In this document: one piece after another, positions 48,650 to 63,378 of the stretch
How positions within the stretch are numbered: the stretch's first letter is position 1
Layout: each line of letters begins with the position of its first letter
NCBI GenBank assembly: GCA_020465985.1
Contig: JAANYP010000825.1
Span: forward strand, 269,501-333,500
Reading direction: 5' to 3'
Source: Centrapalus pauciflorus
Taxonomy: Eukaryota; Streptophyta; Magnoliopsida; Asterales; Asteraceae
Length of the DNA stretch: 64,000 nt
Program-made: the position numbers and the translations under genes
The notes under the pieces: model-generated
Database searches by the model: none
The model's input: the letters and a program-made list of their open reading frames with translations, nothing else
Told to the model about the DNA's origin: nothing

Positions 48650-48909
48650 ATTCCTCATGCTTTCACATGTTTATCGGTTTGGCCCTTCGTCTACGAAGGA
48701 CTATAAACGGCGGAAAATCCAAACCAATAAAAAAAAAATTATGTTTATTTTTTAATTTAAACCTTATATCTATTGTTAACTCTAAATTAATTTTAGACCT
48801 TGAAAAATTGAACACAAAAAATCCAATAAATAAAACAGCCTTTCTGGATTCGTTGTATAACTTCCGTAAACATTTCAACAAACCAAATACTACCGAAATA
48901 AAATTCAAA
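48650..48909. other. AT-rich spacer
   Basis: Nothing recognised. Open frames here are low-complexity. Confidence 0.4.
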
Positions 48910-49456
48910 TCTATCTATTATATTAAAAGAGTAAATAGATTGCCACTTGACACTTAGCTAGAGTGCCAATTGGCGCAACCTTCACTTGACACATGTAATT
49001 TATAAATTTTTGTTTAAATAATTATTTCAATTAATTAATAGATACTATTTCTTAGGGATTCTGTTACCAACTCTAGATTAATATAATCCATTTTAATAAT
49101 TAATATAAGACACTTCGAAAATAAAAATTCTGATTTTAAGTGTTGATATTAATTATTAATAAAGTTAAGAATTTATCGTATCTCAATTATATATTGTTAA
49201 TTTGTTATTAATAATAAATCAAACTAAGAATTTTACGATGTTTTCTCCGTTCATCATCTGGAGATTCCTCAATTTATTTTTATAATTTTTTATTCTACAA
49301 TCTATGATTTTACAATAAATATTCAGGCACACCTCTTTCAAAGTATTCATAGTTTGTGTCGTTTATTATCGAGTTTTATAATTATTCTAAATTAAATAAT
49401 TTATTAAAAAAGTTATTATTTAAAAAATCCATATATTATACGGGTTAATAAACTAG
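48910..49456 (+). mobile_element. Helitron-like element 2, 547 bp
   Basis: A|TCTATCTATTATATTAAAAG ... GGTTAATAAACTAG|T. The 5' block GAGTAAATAGATTGCCACTT and GAGTGCCAATTGGCGCAAC parallels element 1. The 3' hairpin is weak. Confidence 0.6.
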
Positions 49457-49509
49457 TATTATTTAAAGTAAAATGCACTTTTCATATGTATATCATTAAA
49501 GCAAAGAAA

Positions 49510-49835
49510 AAAATGTCCAAGAAAATGTCATATAAAATTCGAATTCTGACGATAAATTATCATCAAATTTTTTAGGCCAAAAAGAAGTAGCATAATATTC
49601 TATTTTTAATGAGATTAGACATAAAGTTCAATTTAGACCAAGAAATGATAATCAAATAATGTTTTTTGGTTGAAAATTTGACCATAATACTAAAATTTTA
49701 TCCTTTTAATTAGTTATCATACCTTTTTTCGTTAAAATTAAATTTAATGTTACATTTCTTGACCTAAAAAAATCAAATTATTTTTATTGTTAAATTTTGT
49801 ATTTTATGCTTACTTTTCTTGACAATCTGTTCTAA
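49510..49835. repeat. Imperfect fold-back (candidate MITE)
   Basis: Left ATGTCCAAGAAAATGTCATA and right (inverted) ATTGTCAAGAAAAGTAAGCATA can be aligned, as can TTTTTTAGG inwards. AT-rich, so chance pairing cannot be excluded. Confidence 0.35.
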
Positions 49836-50037
49836 AATAAATATTAACTTCACATAAAAAATCAATGAAATACTCGTTGCGAACATTATATGAACAGCTT
49901 TTTAAGTTTTGTCAAGAGCTTTTTATGGCATTTTTGTTTTCGTTATGTTGTTTCCACGTCACGCTTTCATTCTATGTTTTTAGGCAAGTTTTTTTTTTTA
50001 CAATTGGTGTTTTTGAGTTTGTTTGATCTCTTTTTAG

Positions 50038-50461
50038 TAGGGATCTAAATGAGTCGAGCTACTCGTAAGCTACTCGAGCTCGACTCGTTAAAAGCTCAAA
50101 AAAAGCTCGAGTTAAACGAGTCAAGCCGAGCTCGAGCCCGACCTTCACATATCAAACTCGCGAGCCTAAACAAGCTTAAACGGGTCCATACAGTAATATA
50201 ATTTTTAATTAATAAATATGTAATATATAGATTAAATAAATAAAATATATAAATATATAAATAGATTATAAAAAACTAATAAAAAAATGTTTAACATATA
50301 TATAATAAACGAGTCGAGCCCAAGCCGAGCTCGAGCTTGTATAATTACTCACGAGCCGAGCTCGAGCTTTACATACAGAGCTCGAAACGAGCCGAGCCTA
50401 ATACTTTTAAACGATCTGAGCTCGAACTTAACGGGCTTGGCTCGGCTCGTTTGTACCTCTA
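50038..50461. mobile_element. hAT MITE (GAGCTCG-rich), 424 bp, perfect 8-bp TSD
   Basis: TSD CTTTTTAG (50030-50037 and 50462-50469). Ends TAGGGATCTAAATGAGTCGAG and (inverted) TAGAGGTACAAACGAGCCGAG. Both arms are full of GAGCTCG/CGAGCCGAG words. No ORF of note. Confidence 0.92.
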
Positions 50462-50583
50462 CTTTTTAGGGTATACATTTTATTGGTTTGGTTGATGTGT
50501 GTTTCCTTCGTAAAGAAAAGTGAAAACAATTCAAAACTTTCACATCCCTCTCTTATCCTCATTTCTTGGTTCGCTGGAGCTAG

Positions 50584-51001
50584 TAGGGATGTAAGTGAAT
50601 CTAGTTACTTGTGAGCTACTCAAGATCGACTTGTTAAAAACTCGAAAAAAACTCGTTTTAAAAAAAGCTCGAGGAGTTACTCGAGATTGACTTGTTAAAA
50701 GCTCAAAAAAAACTCGTTTTAAACGAGTCCAGCCGAGTTCGAGCTTGAAATCGACCTCATTTAATAAACGAGCTCGAGCCCGAGCTTTACATATCAAGCT
50801 CGCAATCCTAAACGAGCTTTATGTAGAAAGATTTTTTAATTAATAAAAAATATATAATATATAATTAAACTATACAATAAATCTAAAAGTAATAATATTT
50901 ATAATAAACGAGCCGAACCCGAACAAAGCTTGAGCCTATAAAATCTTTCACGAGCCGAGCTCAAGTTTTAGCAGGCTTGACTCGGCTCGTTTACAAACCT
51001 A
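50584..51001. mobile_element. hAT MITE, second copy, 418 bp
   Basis: TAGGGATGTAAGTGAATCTAG ... GGCTCGTTTACAAACCTA, same family and direction as 50038-50461. Flanks GGAGCTAG and GAAGCAAG match at 6 of 8 positions, so it is older. The left arm carries an internal duplication of the TCGACTTGTTAAAA segment. Confidence 0.83.
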
Positions 51002-51616
51002 GAAGCAAGTGAAGTAAGTTTGTTTTTTGGCTTGAACTTTGTTAAAGTTGTCTAGCCAAGCCAAGTATAACTGCAAGCTACCGGTATATTTAATAGGGAG
51101 AATTTCATATACACTCTTTCAAAATTTCATAATATCATATATACCCAACCTAAAATTTTAATATCATATATATCCCTCCTAAACATCATAATATCATATA
51201 TACCCGATTTTGATTATTAATATCACATGTATCCCTCTTAAACATCATTAATATCATATATACCCAAATTCTTTAATTTAATTATTTTTAAAATATTTAA
51301 AACTCATAATTAATATTGCTTATTAATTAATGAGAATTACACCCTTACTCATTTCTTATTTCAACTAAACTTCAAAATATCATATTAATCCAACTTAAAT
51401 TAAAATATCATATCCCTTTTAATAAATTTATATAAATTATTTTTGTAAACTTTACTAAATAATTTTTTCAAACTAAAACAAATTAACATTAAAAATAAAA
51501 TAAATGTATCATGTTTTTGCTCGTTTAAGAGGGATATATGTGATATTAATAATTAATAATTAAATTAACTTGTTATCCGATGTAATTAATTGTGTATATT
51601 TTGTGTTAACGATAAG

Positions 51617-51664
51617 ATTATATATATATATATATAGACACACACACACACACATATATATATA

Positions 51665-51745
<81 letters not shown>
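51617..51745. repeat. Compound (TA)n/(CA)n microsatellite
   Basis: TA runs alternate with two CA runs (about 51639-51653 and 51667-51696). Confidence 0.96.
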
Positions 51746-53901
<2,156 letters not shown>

Positions 53902-54685
53902 TGTATATATAGTCTTGTAGTTAACACAAAATATACACAACTAATTATATCGGGAAAAAAATATAACTTGGATTCTAGACTAAATATAAAAATTAAAAAA
54001 AGTAAACTAAATAAACATAGTTATAAAATGAATGTAAACTTGAAAAAAAATTAGAAACGACTGTATTCGAAAACAAAAAAAAATATTTACTAAATTTAAG
54101 AAAAAAACAAAATGCAATGCAACTATAAAGTTCGAAAAGAAAAAGAAAACAAAACATAATATGTAATCAGCTAATTGTATATAGATTACAATAGAAAAAA
54201 CAAATAAGAAAATATAATAAGACGATACGATTTGATTACAAACGAGCAAAAACATAATACTATTTTTTTATTTTTTATTTTTAATGTAAATTTGTTTTAG
54301 TTTGAAAAATTTATTTAGTAAAGTTTACAAAAATAAATTAAATAAAATTATTAAAAGGGATATGATATTTTAATTTAAGTTGAATAAATATGATATTTTG
54401 AAGATTATTTGAAAGAAGAAATGAGTAAGGGTATAATGGTCATTATTTAATAAATAATATAAATTATGAGTTTTAAATGTTTTAAAAATAATTAAATTAA
54501 TGAATTTGGGTATATATGATATTAATGAAGTTTAAGAGAATATATGTGATATTAATAATTAAAATTGGGTATATATAATATTATGATGTTTAGGAGGGAT
54601 ATATATGATATTAAAATTTTAGGTTGGGTATATATGATATTATGAAGTTTTGGAGGGGTATATATGAAATTCTCCCTATTTGATA

Positions 54686-54968
54686 TGACCTTAAATCATT
54701 CACTCGATACATTTTACAAATACTAGTTTCTACAACCCTGCATTTTAGCGGGATCAGCAATTTTAAAAGACATTCAAACGACTTCCAATTTGACACATAA
54801 ATTCCTTCAAAGCTAAGATTATTTATATATATAGTATCAAGAATACATTTCATAAAAAAACACCAACAAAACCATTGTTGCTACTTGCTACTATGCATTC
54901 AAGCTTTGTTTTTTACAATAAGCTCTTTAGAGCGCTTATATCATTACATGAAAGAACATTTTGTTCTA
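54686..54968. other. Spacer
   Basis: AT-rich, nothing recognised. Confidence 0.4.
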
Positions 54969-54976
54969 TCTGCAGA

Positions 54977-56215
<1,239 letters not shown>

Positions 56216-56432
56216 TCTGCAGACATGAAAAGGACTTCAAACATTTTAATCTCTTAAAAAGCAAACAACACCTGAGTCTTCTTGTTATTCCTTTGCAGTC
56301 TTTAGGAATGAGAAGAAAGAAGGAAATGTGTAACATTAGCTTACACAAAATAACATGTTAAACAATTATGATATTCAAAGTAAGTTCATGCTTAATGTTT
56401 AATTTGTTCAATAAGGTGAGCTAATTAAAGTT

Positions 56433-56762
56433 TGGGATAATTATGAATAAGAGTAACATACTTCTATTTTGGATAACATTTATAGAAAGAGCAATTAAGG
56501 GATTATATTAATGAAAACACATCAATCTAGGTAATTTTACTGGAATAAAAGATAAAATTGTGCTAAAAACATGTCAGATCAGCAAAACTTTTTGATATTT
56601 CATTTGACTAGTAAACCTGGTTACCTAGTCATCAGACAAGTTACAAGTTACCGTGATTGGTGTGCTTTCATTAATATAATCCATTAATTCAAAAGAAAAA
56701 TTAATATGTTACTCAAATTTAAAAAAATGTAACAATATATTACCATTTTTCGTAATTAACCC
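56433..56762. mobile_element. MITE family M, copy 3
   Basis: GGGATAATTATGAATAAGAG ... ACCATTTTTCGTAATTAACCC. Shares ATTAATGAAAACACA, GTTACCTAGTCATCAGA and other phrases with copies 1 and 2. Confidence 0.75.
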
Positions 56763-57228
56763 TTAAGCTTCTCAAAATACTAACCCCATACGAAACGCAA
56801 TTAGAAGGCAGCATCCGACTGTTAAAAAGAGAGATGAAACAATATGAGTAGATATACAATCGACCAACATATCATGAGCCAAACTAAAATGGAGAAAAAT
56901 AAAAATCGATAACCACTCTCTAATGGTTCGGTCCTATAACCAAATCATTTATCAAGCAAAAACCAAATTTATGATTGCAACCACTCTAAAGAACATAATA
57001 GAGTTGAAAAACAATGTAACCATGAAAGAAAAACAAACCCATAAAGTGAATATATCAAAGGTAAATCTACTTCATATTCAAGTATATTAGCACATTGACT
57101 AAAATCAAATAACATATTTGAGGTTTCACTAATATGGTAGTAAGATTGACTAAAAATGTTATATTTTTAAGAAAAAGATCAAGGTATCAACAATTGTTGA
57201 CAACAAACACAATAAAATTTAGGGTTTA
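56763..57228. other. Unassigned AT-rich DNA
   Basis: No gene or element end recognised. Confidence 0.4.
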
Positions 57229-57616
57229 TATTGAAAAAACCCTACGAACTTTCATGAATTTATCGATTAAGTCACTGTACCTTTTTTCCGAGTGTTTAAG
57301 TCCCTAGACAATTTTTGTCTTTTTCAAAACTATATATTAGACCTGTTTAGCACGTCATTAACTGGTAAACGGTACAGTGACCTAAACAAGAAAAAAAAAA
57401 GTCAAACGACTTAATCGTGAAAATAAGAAAAGAAAGTTGGTTTTTTAATAATAAACTATTTGAGGAACTAATTGTTTTACCTGTTAACCAGATAGCATAT
57501 TAAAAATATATAGTTTTGAATAAGACAAACTTTGTTTAGGGACTTTTAAACACTCGGAAAAAAAGTTCAGTGACTTAATCGATAATTGCATGAAAGTCCG
57601 TGAGGTTTTTTCAATA
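57229..57616. mobile_element. Fold-back element, 388 bp, about 80-bp TIRs
   Basis: TATTGAAAAAACCCTACGAAC ... GTGAGGTTTTTTCAATATTA, with ATCGATTAAGTCACTG and CACTCGGAAAAAAA paired in both arms. Its outermost bases recall family F (TATGAAAAAAACC). Confidence 0.78.
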
Positions 57617-58004
57617 TTAACAAGAGGTTTCATGAACATTGATATGACATAATTGCTGCACAACTATTAAAAACAAATAAAGTGCTTACCAGTTCTTCGT
57701 TTGACCATGAAGTATGGTTAAATCATCAAACACGTCTCTCTATAGAACATTCACTGCCTACAAAAAGATTTTGATGCAAGTCAAAAGGTTACACGTCTAA
57801 TCCCGTTGATGATCTTTAACGTCAAAAATTTAATCATATGCTATCCTTCAAAAACTCAAAACTGCTTTCGATCAATGGAACACCATATGGTTTAACTCCC
57901 TTTTTCAAGTTTCTTTTCTATAAGAAAAAATAAAAGTTACCGCACATTTATATGTATAATTCTAACTTCTAAGTTGTTCAACATGTCATGTGCTCCTATA
58001 CTAT
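57617..58004. other. Unassigned DNA
   Basis: Nothing recognised. Confidence 0.4.
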
Positions 58005-58345
58005 GTGTATGTTTGGCAAAACTAACTGTAGCTTTGTATTTTTAAAAGAGATAGAGCTTTTAGTAGCTGAGCTTTTGAGAGCTGAAGTTTTTTAAAAGAG
58101 CTGGGGCTTTTAGTTTTATAAATGTGTTTGGTAAAAATAGTTGTAGCTGTAGTTTTTAGTATTAAATTACGTAAAAGGACAGGTAGTTTATGATTAATAA
58201 GAGAATAAAAAAGTAATTTTGTTTGACCAAAAGCTCCAGAGCTTTTTAAACACTACTTCTACTAGCGTTTTATAAAAGAGTTTTTTTTTTAGAATATGAA
58301 AGCTCTATGTTTTCCTTCCAAACAAGGCTTTTAGTTATTTTTTAT
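58005..58345. mobile_element. Candidate MITE (TGTTTGG ends)
   Basis: TGTATGTTTGGCAAAACTAA ... TTTTCCTTCCAAACAAGGC. Inner AGAGCTTTTAG/CTCCAGAGCTTTTT pairs. Terminal similarity is short. Confidence 0.4.
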
Positions 58346-58807
58346 CATTAATAGCATCAACTTTTACATTTTTTTTATCATTTATAGCAAAAGTTAAAAA
58401 TGTTGTTGCTGTAAATGATAATAAAAAAAAAATACAAAAGTTATTGCTATTAAGGATACAAAATACAAAAGTTGATATTATTTATATGAAAAAATACAAA
58501 AGTTGATACTTTTAGTGACAAAAAATAAATAATATTACTATACATGATTAAAAAAAATCAAAAAATTAGTTACTACTTTTAGTAATTGACCCAACATAAA
58601 AACAGCAAATATATTTATATAATAACATAGACGAGTATGCCCGGATTTAGTGAAACTAAGGATGTGACGAAAACTCCATGAGCTCCATTAGTGTTTTTGG
58701 TTCTAGTACGATCAAAATGCAAAAGGTGCTGCTCTTTCTAGGTATGAAGAGATAGATATAAATCCCCATATTATACCAAAAATGAAAGAACTTGCTAAAT
58801 AGACATA

Positions 58808-59690
58808 GGGGTCGTTTGGTTCACTGGAATCCGAGGGAATTGGAGGGGAAAGGGATCCAATTCCAGTCAATTCATGTGTTTGGTTCAACACTAAAAAGGA
58901 ATTGGATTCCATCAAAATTGAAATTTTCCAATGACCGAAGGAAAATAACATTCCTTCACACAATGGATGGAATTCAATTCCTTTTCAAAACAGAAAGTGG
59001 TTGATTACAAAAATACCCCTTACGTTTAACACACTACACTACACCATGTCTAGTCTTACCCCACCCACCCTACCTACCTACCGACCCACCCACACTACCC
59101 TACCCTACCCCATCCCACCCACCCACCTCTAACCCACCCACCCCAACCCTACCTATGTTATCCAACCTACTCTTACCTGCTACCCGCCATACCTACCCTT
59201 ACCCACGTATCCATCCCTCATCCATCATATATTACCCACCCCACCCCACCCCAACCGTACCTACGCTATCCAACCTACTTTTACCTACTACCGACCATAC
59301 CTACCCATACCCACCCTACCCTACCCTACCCCATCCCATCCACCTTTACCCACCTACCCATACCCTACCTACGCTATCCAACCTACTCTTACCTACTACC
59401 CACCATACCTACCCCTACCCACCTACCCATCCCTCATCCACCCTACCCACCCCATCTCACCCACCCTACCCCTATCTATCTCATCTTATTCCTACCTTAG
59501 AGATTTATCCGCCTCTACCACCCATCCCATCCTACCCTACCAACGAATTATGAAGTTGGATTCCAATTTCATTTTTAGCCAACCAAACATAATTTGGATT
59601 CCAATTCCAATTCCTTGCAGACTCCAATTCCTTATCAGATTCCAATTCCTTCTAAAACATTCTGCGAACCAAACGCCACCATAGAGAGAA
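58808..59690. mobile_element. DNA element with GTTTGGTTC ends and an internal minisatellite
   Basis: Left GGGGTCGTTTGGTTCACTGG and right (inverted) GGTGGCGTTTGGTTCGCAGA, each followed by GGAATTGG-type words. About 880 bp. The centre is a C-rich array (59038-59530). TSD not settled (ATAG on both sides is possible). Shares end sequence with the intronic MITE at 44455-44757. Confidence 0.6.
59038..59530. repeat. C/A/T-only minisatellite (CCTACC, CCCACC)
   Basis: Almost no G on the plus strand. Longer units of roughly 110 bp containing CTATCCAACCTACTCTTACC recur near 59153, 59264 and 59374. Confidence 0.9.
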
Positions 59691-59930
59691 AACCCAAGTA
59701 GAATCATAGTGAATATGTCAAACAACAAAGCCAGCCTAAAAGAAAGAGATGCCAACCATCTACTAAAGACACATTGTGAATCATTTCTCTTCTGGCCTAC
59801 TCTTCAATTAGATTTCGTATAAGAATGAGACTTATTTTGCCACTTTTCACCAAATGCTTTTTTTGAGATCCTTCATTAGTTAGCACAGATTCACACTAAA
59901 ACTAAATTTAAAAGGGGTTTAATATGAAAA

Positions 59931-60273
59931 AAACCAACATGTTTTTCACGCTTTTGCGGTTTAGTCCCTCCGTGTTATTTTTTACCAATAAAATCCTTAA
60001 GTAATATATTTGTCTGTACTTTTAGAAATTTTCTTTAATTTTTCAAAAAAATCTTCAAGTTTGTTGACTTTTCGGAGAAAAATAGTGAAAACATGTTGGT
60101 TTTTTGTGGAAAAAGACAGGATTGATTATGAAAAAAAAAAACAAAACTTTTCCGAAAACCGGATTGAAAATTATAACTTGAGAACTTTCTTAGTAAAAAA
60201 TAACACGGAGGGACTAAATCGCAAAAAAAAAAAAAGAAAAAAAGAAAAAAAAACATGTTGGTTTTTTTCATAT
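59931..60273. mobile_element. MITE family F, copy 5
   Basis: TATGAAAAAAACCAACATGT...ACATGTTGGTTTTTTTCATA, with TAGTCCCTCCGTGTTATTTT and its inverse inside. The centre is unlike copies 2-4. Confidence 0.78.
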
Positions 60274-61644
60274 TAAAACAAATACTTTCAACAGCTACTT
60301 TTTACAACAACCAGGAAGCTAACAACTTTCTGGATTTTATTCAGAACTTGAAAGGTGATGTGTCTTATTACAATTCGCAAAGGGCTTACAGGCAGCATTG
60401 TGGTTCATATGGTTTCGTTATGGAATGAATTCATGTGTTTCAACATCGCCTATTTTGAAAATAATTTCTAAAGGGACGTTACCTAAAGTCGCCATATTTG
60501 ATTTTAAAGAGACACTTACAAAATATTTAAAAGAAATTAAGGTAGGAGATTGCATAGGTATCTTGAAAATTTAAGAGGAACAAATAAATCACAGAACATG
60601 GTTTAAACATTACAGCAAACAGTTAGTGTGCATGGGAAATATCAATTCATGGTGTTCTGTTTAAGAAATTTACCTGTAGAATAGTCTTGGTTGGCAATCG
60701 ATTGCAACAGATACTAAATTGATCCTCTTTGTGATTAGGTAGTCCTTGCAAATCGAGTACAAGGCAAACAACGTATGTCAATGTAACATAAAATCGAATT
60801 TGGATTAAAAAAAGGGTATGATCAAACACCAAAACCAAGGAGTTAAGGAACTTACTTGTAAATCACACTGAAGAATCGATTGCAATACTGCATTTCATAA
60901 ATGTGAAGCAATTGATGCTCATACAGCTTCAAGAATTTCTCCCAGCAGAATTGAAACTGTAATTGGGAGGAAATAAAGTGACATTGAAACAAGAGGGAAA
61001 CTGGAACCATGCATGAGGATGAGTTAGTTACAGTTATATAAGACATCACAGAAGAAATGGGGAACCATTTGCCAACTGAAAATCATTCTAACAGATAGTT
61101 CCATGCTTGTAAAACACATTCATCTTTGCCAACTGCAAATCATAAGCATAATGGTATCGTGATCACATGTCACTGCCATATGCTTGTAACTCGGTGTTTG
61201 TAACACAATACTGAAAAGAAAAATCAAAAATCCAAGAAAATGGGAACCAAGCATATAGTACTTGTGGTCTAGTTTTGACCTTTATAGTGAAAAGATACAA
61301 AACAGGGCCCATGTCAAACTTGAACAAAGAAATTAAGAAACCAACACTAATATTATGTGGTATGGTACCAGTTTGGTTCACTCTATCGATTCATGACCTG
61401 ATCCCAAATTCCCAACTTTTACATGATAAACTATTTCCAATGATTTGAAAATGGTTTGTTTTCTTTTCGGTGCAATGTAAATGATAACGACTGGATGCAC
61501 TGCAAGAGACGGTTCTATAGTTTTATAAAAAGTGTCGATTAAGCTCTGCAATTTCCAAGCATCGAATACGTCAAGATCCATACTCCCCGATGATCGGTGT
61601 AGAACCACATTAGGGGAAAAGATCATTTCATCCTATTTCAAGTC
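60274..61644. other. 3' flank of the PPR gene, no gene recognised
   Basis: About 1.37 kb. No conserved coding sequence. The part next to 61645 probably holds the PPR 3' UTR. Short open frames here have no recognisable motif. Confidence 0.45.
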
Positions 61645-63378
61645 TCAAACATCAACATTGGTTGGCTGGATTAGCTTCAGTTCTTGAATCCTCTTCTTTT
61701 CTTTACTCATACCCTCTTTTTCAAGCTCCGTCTCCAGCAACTTAAACATGGTATCATAAGGTACGAATCCCCTCATCACCGCATCCTCCAAAAACAACAA
61801 CGCGTGTTTGGGTTTCCCGTTCTTACATAACCCGCGAACCAAAAGGCTGTAGGTCCCAAGCCCAACACTAACGTCGTTGTCTGTCATATGGGTCAACAAG
61901 AAAGAAAGCACCTTCATTCTTTTCAATTTGCAGCACATCTTCAACAAAGGTGCGTAAGTGTCGAAGTCGGGTTTTACACCACTCGTTTCCATTTGGTGTA
62001 GCAGCATAAGTGCATCCTCTTCTTGAGCATTGTTACAAATGCTAGTTATCATGGTGTTATATGTATGTGTGTCACATTCAATTCCTAGACTAGCCATTTC
62101 ATCAAACACTTCACGTGCATCCTTTAGCCTACCAGCTTTCGATAAGATATAAATTACAGAATTGTAAAACGACGTATCGAGGACACAACCACTCGCCTTC
62201 ATTTTCTCATAAACCTTTAAAGCCTCGTCAATTTCTTTTGACTTCCCAAGCGCATGCATCACGATTGTGTATGTCACAATATTTGGAGGGCACCCATTCT
62301 CTTCCATTTCCTCGAGAACCTGATCAACTTTTCGGAAATCTTTTTCACCACAATAGGCTTCTATTAAAGACGTATATGCAACAACATTGGGACAAAGTCC
62401 GCATTCCTTCATCTCTTGCATAGTGCTTCGAGCTTTATCAAGCTTACGGGCTTTGGACCAGCCATTTATTAATGCATTGAAAGTATGAGAGTTCGGAGGT
62501 ATTTCGTTCTTGAACTCTAGATATATATCGTTGGCACGCTCAACATTCTTCTCTTTTGCTAATGCATCGATCAATATATTTAACGCTGAAAGATCTTTTT
62601 TAACCCCAAATTGCTCGATTCTTCTAAATGCATCTATGGCTTCTTCATGCATTCCCGCCTTTCCAAGCCTTCGGATAACCTTTGCCATAGTGTTCAATGT
62701 AACATAACTTTCACCGATAAGAACCATTTGTTCCAGTACTTGCCACATGAGATTAAATTCCTTCGATTTCCCCAAACAATCGATCAGTAAGTCATACACA
62801 GTAGGCGAAAACTTTGAACCCATGCGTGATTCAGCCCAAATAAAGACGCCATAAGCTGACTTCCAGTTATTGTCGAATCTTTTCAGCATTTGAGCAACTA
62901 AGCTTTCTGACGGAGAAATGCCAGAGTCGTTTAAAGCTTGTACAACGGAATCAAGTGATCCGAAAAGGTTCACAAGAACTTTAGTTATCTTTTGTACATC
63001 AGTCTCGCTCTCGTTACTTGCTGTGCTTTTATTGTTTCTTTTGACCTCACCCCATTTATAATTCTCAATCCAATAAGATACTGAAGGGAGCACAAAATCA
63101 TCCTCTGGGGTTTTCGTGACCAATGTATTGTTTTCAGAAATTTTAAGCCAAATTGGAAGTTCGGGAGATTCAGTTACCTCTACTGGATCATCATGGTGCA
63201 GGGATCCAATCGAGGTACAAAACAATCTGCATAAAGAATCACAAACTCTATTTACATCTGAGACTGCAATTGACCTTGAAGAACACCAATTCATCCTCAA
63301 AAATTTCGGTTTCAAGGTTGCCATTGTAGCATACGCTAGATCTCTACCAACTATCTCCCCTGCAAAAGAAGCCATCAC
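61645..63378 (-). CDS. P-class PPR protein, 577 residues, probably mitochondrial
   Basis: Intronless, as most PPR genes are. PPR proteins bind organelle RNA in a sequence-specific way to direct processing, stability, splicing or translation. Residues 1-60 are Arg/Ser-rich with few acids, fitting an organelle presequence. From about residue 194 to 542 there are ten tandem repeats of about 35 residues, e.g. TYNTMITSICNNAQEEDALM and TFNALINGWSKARKLDKARS, with the usual F/Y.....I..... pattern and P at the repeat end (GLCPN, GCPPN, GVKPD). No E, DYW or other C-terminal domain, so P-class. The tail is Lys/Glu-rich. No break or odd codon use. Specific RNA target unknown; the set of near relatives looks like the At3g22670/At3g04130 type, a low-confidence guess. 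Confidence 0.93.
   Translation of the reverse strand: MMASFAGEIVGRDLAYATMATLKPKFLRMNWCSSRSIAVSDVNRVCDSLCRLFCTSIGSLHHDDPVEVTESPELPIWLKISENNTLVTKTPEDDFVLPSVSYWIENYKWGEVKRNNKSTASNESETDVQKITKVLVNLFGSLDSVVQALNDSGISPSESLVAQMLKRFDNNWKSAYGVFIWAESRMGSKFSPTVYDLLIDCLGKSKEFNLMWQVLEQMVLIGESYVTLNTMAKVIRRLGKAGMHEEAIDAFRRIEQFGVKKDLSALNILIDALAKEKNVERANDIYLEFKNEIPPNSHTFNALINGWSKARKLDKARSTMQEMKECGLCPNVVAYTSLIEAYCGEKDFRKVDQVLEEMEENGCPPNIVTYTIVMHALGKSKEIDEALKVYEKMKASGCVLDTSFYNSVIYILSKAGRLKDAREVFDEMASLGIECDTHTYNTMITSICNNAQEEDALMLLHQMETSGVKPDFDTYAPLLKMCCKLKRMKVLSFLLTHMTDNDVSVGLGTYSLLVRGLCKNGKPKHALLFLEDAVMRGFVPYDTMFKLLETELEKEGMSKEKKRIQELKLIQPTNVDV

Noticed and set aside
58712..58963. 83-codon minus-strand frame
   Set aside because: Overlaps a transposon end; no motif or codon signal of a gene.
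59155..59553. Pro/Tyr/Thr-rich frame of 132 codons
   Set aside because: A translation of the CCTACC minisatellite.
60010..60276. Lys-rich frame of 88 codons
   Set aside because: Translation of MITE F copy 5 and its A-rich tail.
61378..61626. 82-codon frame just downstream of the PPR gene
   Set aside because: No motif and no splice link; more likely PPR 3' UTR.
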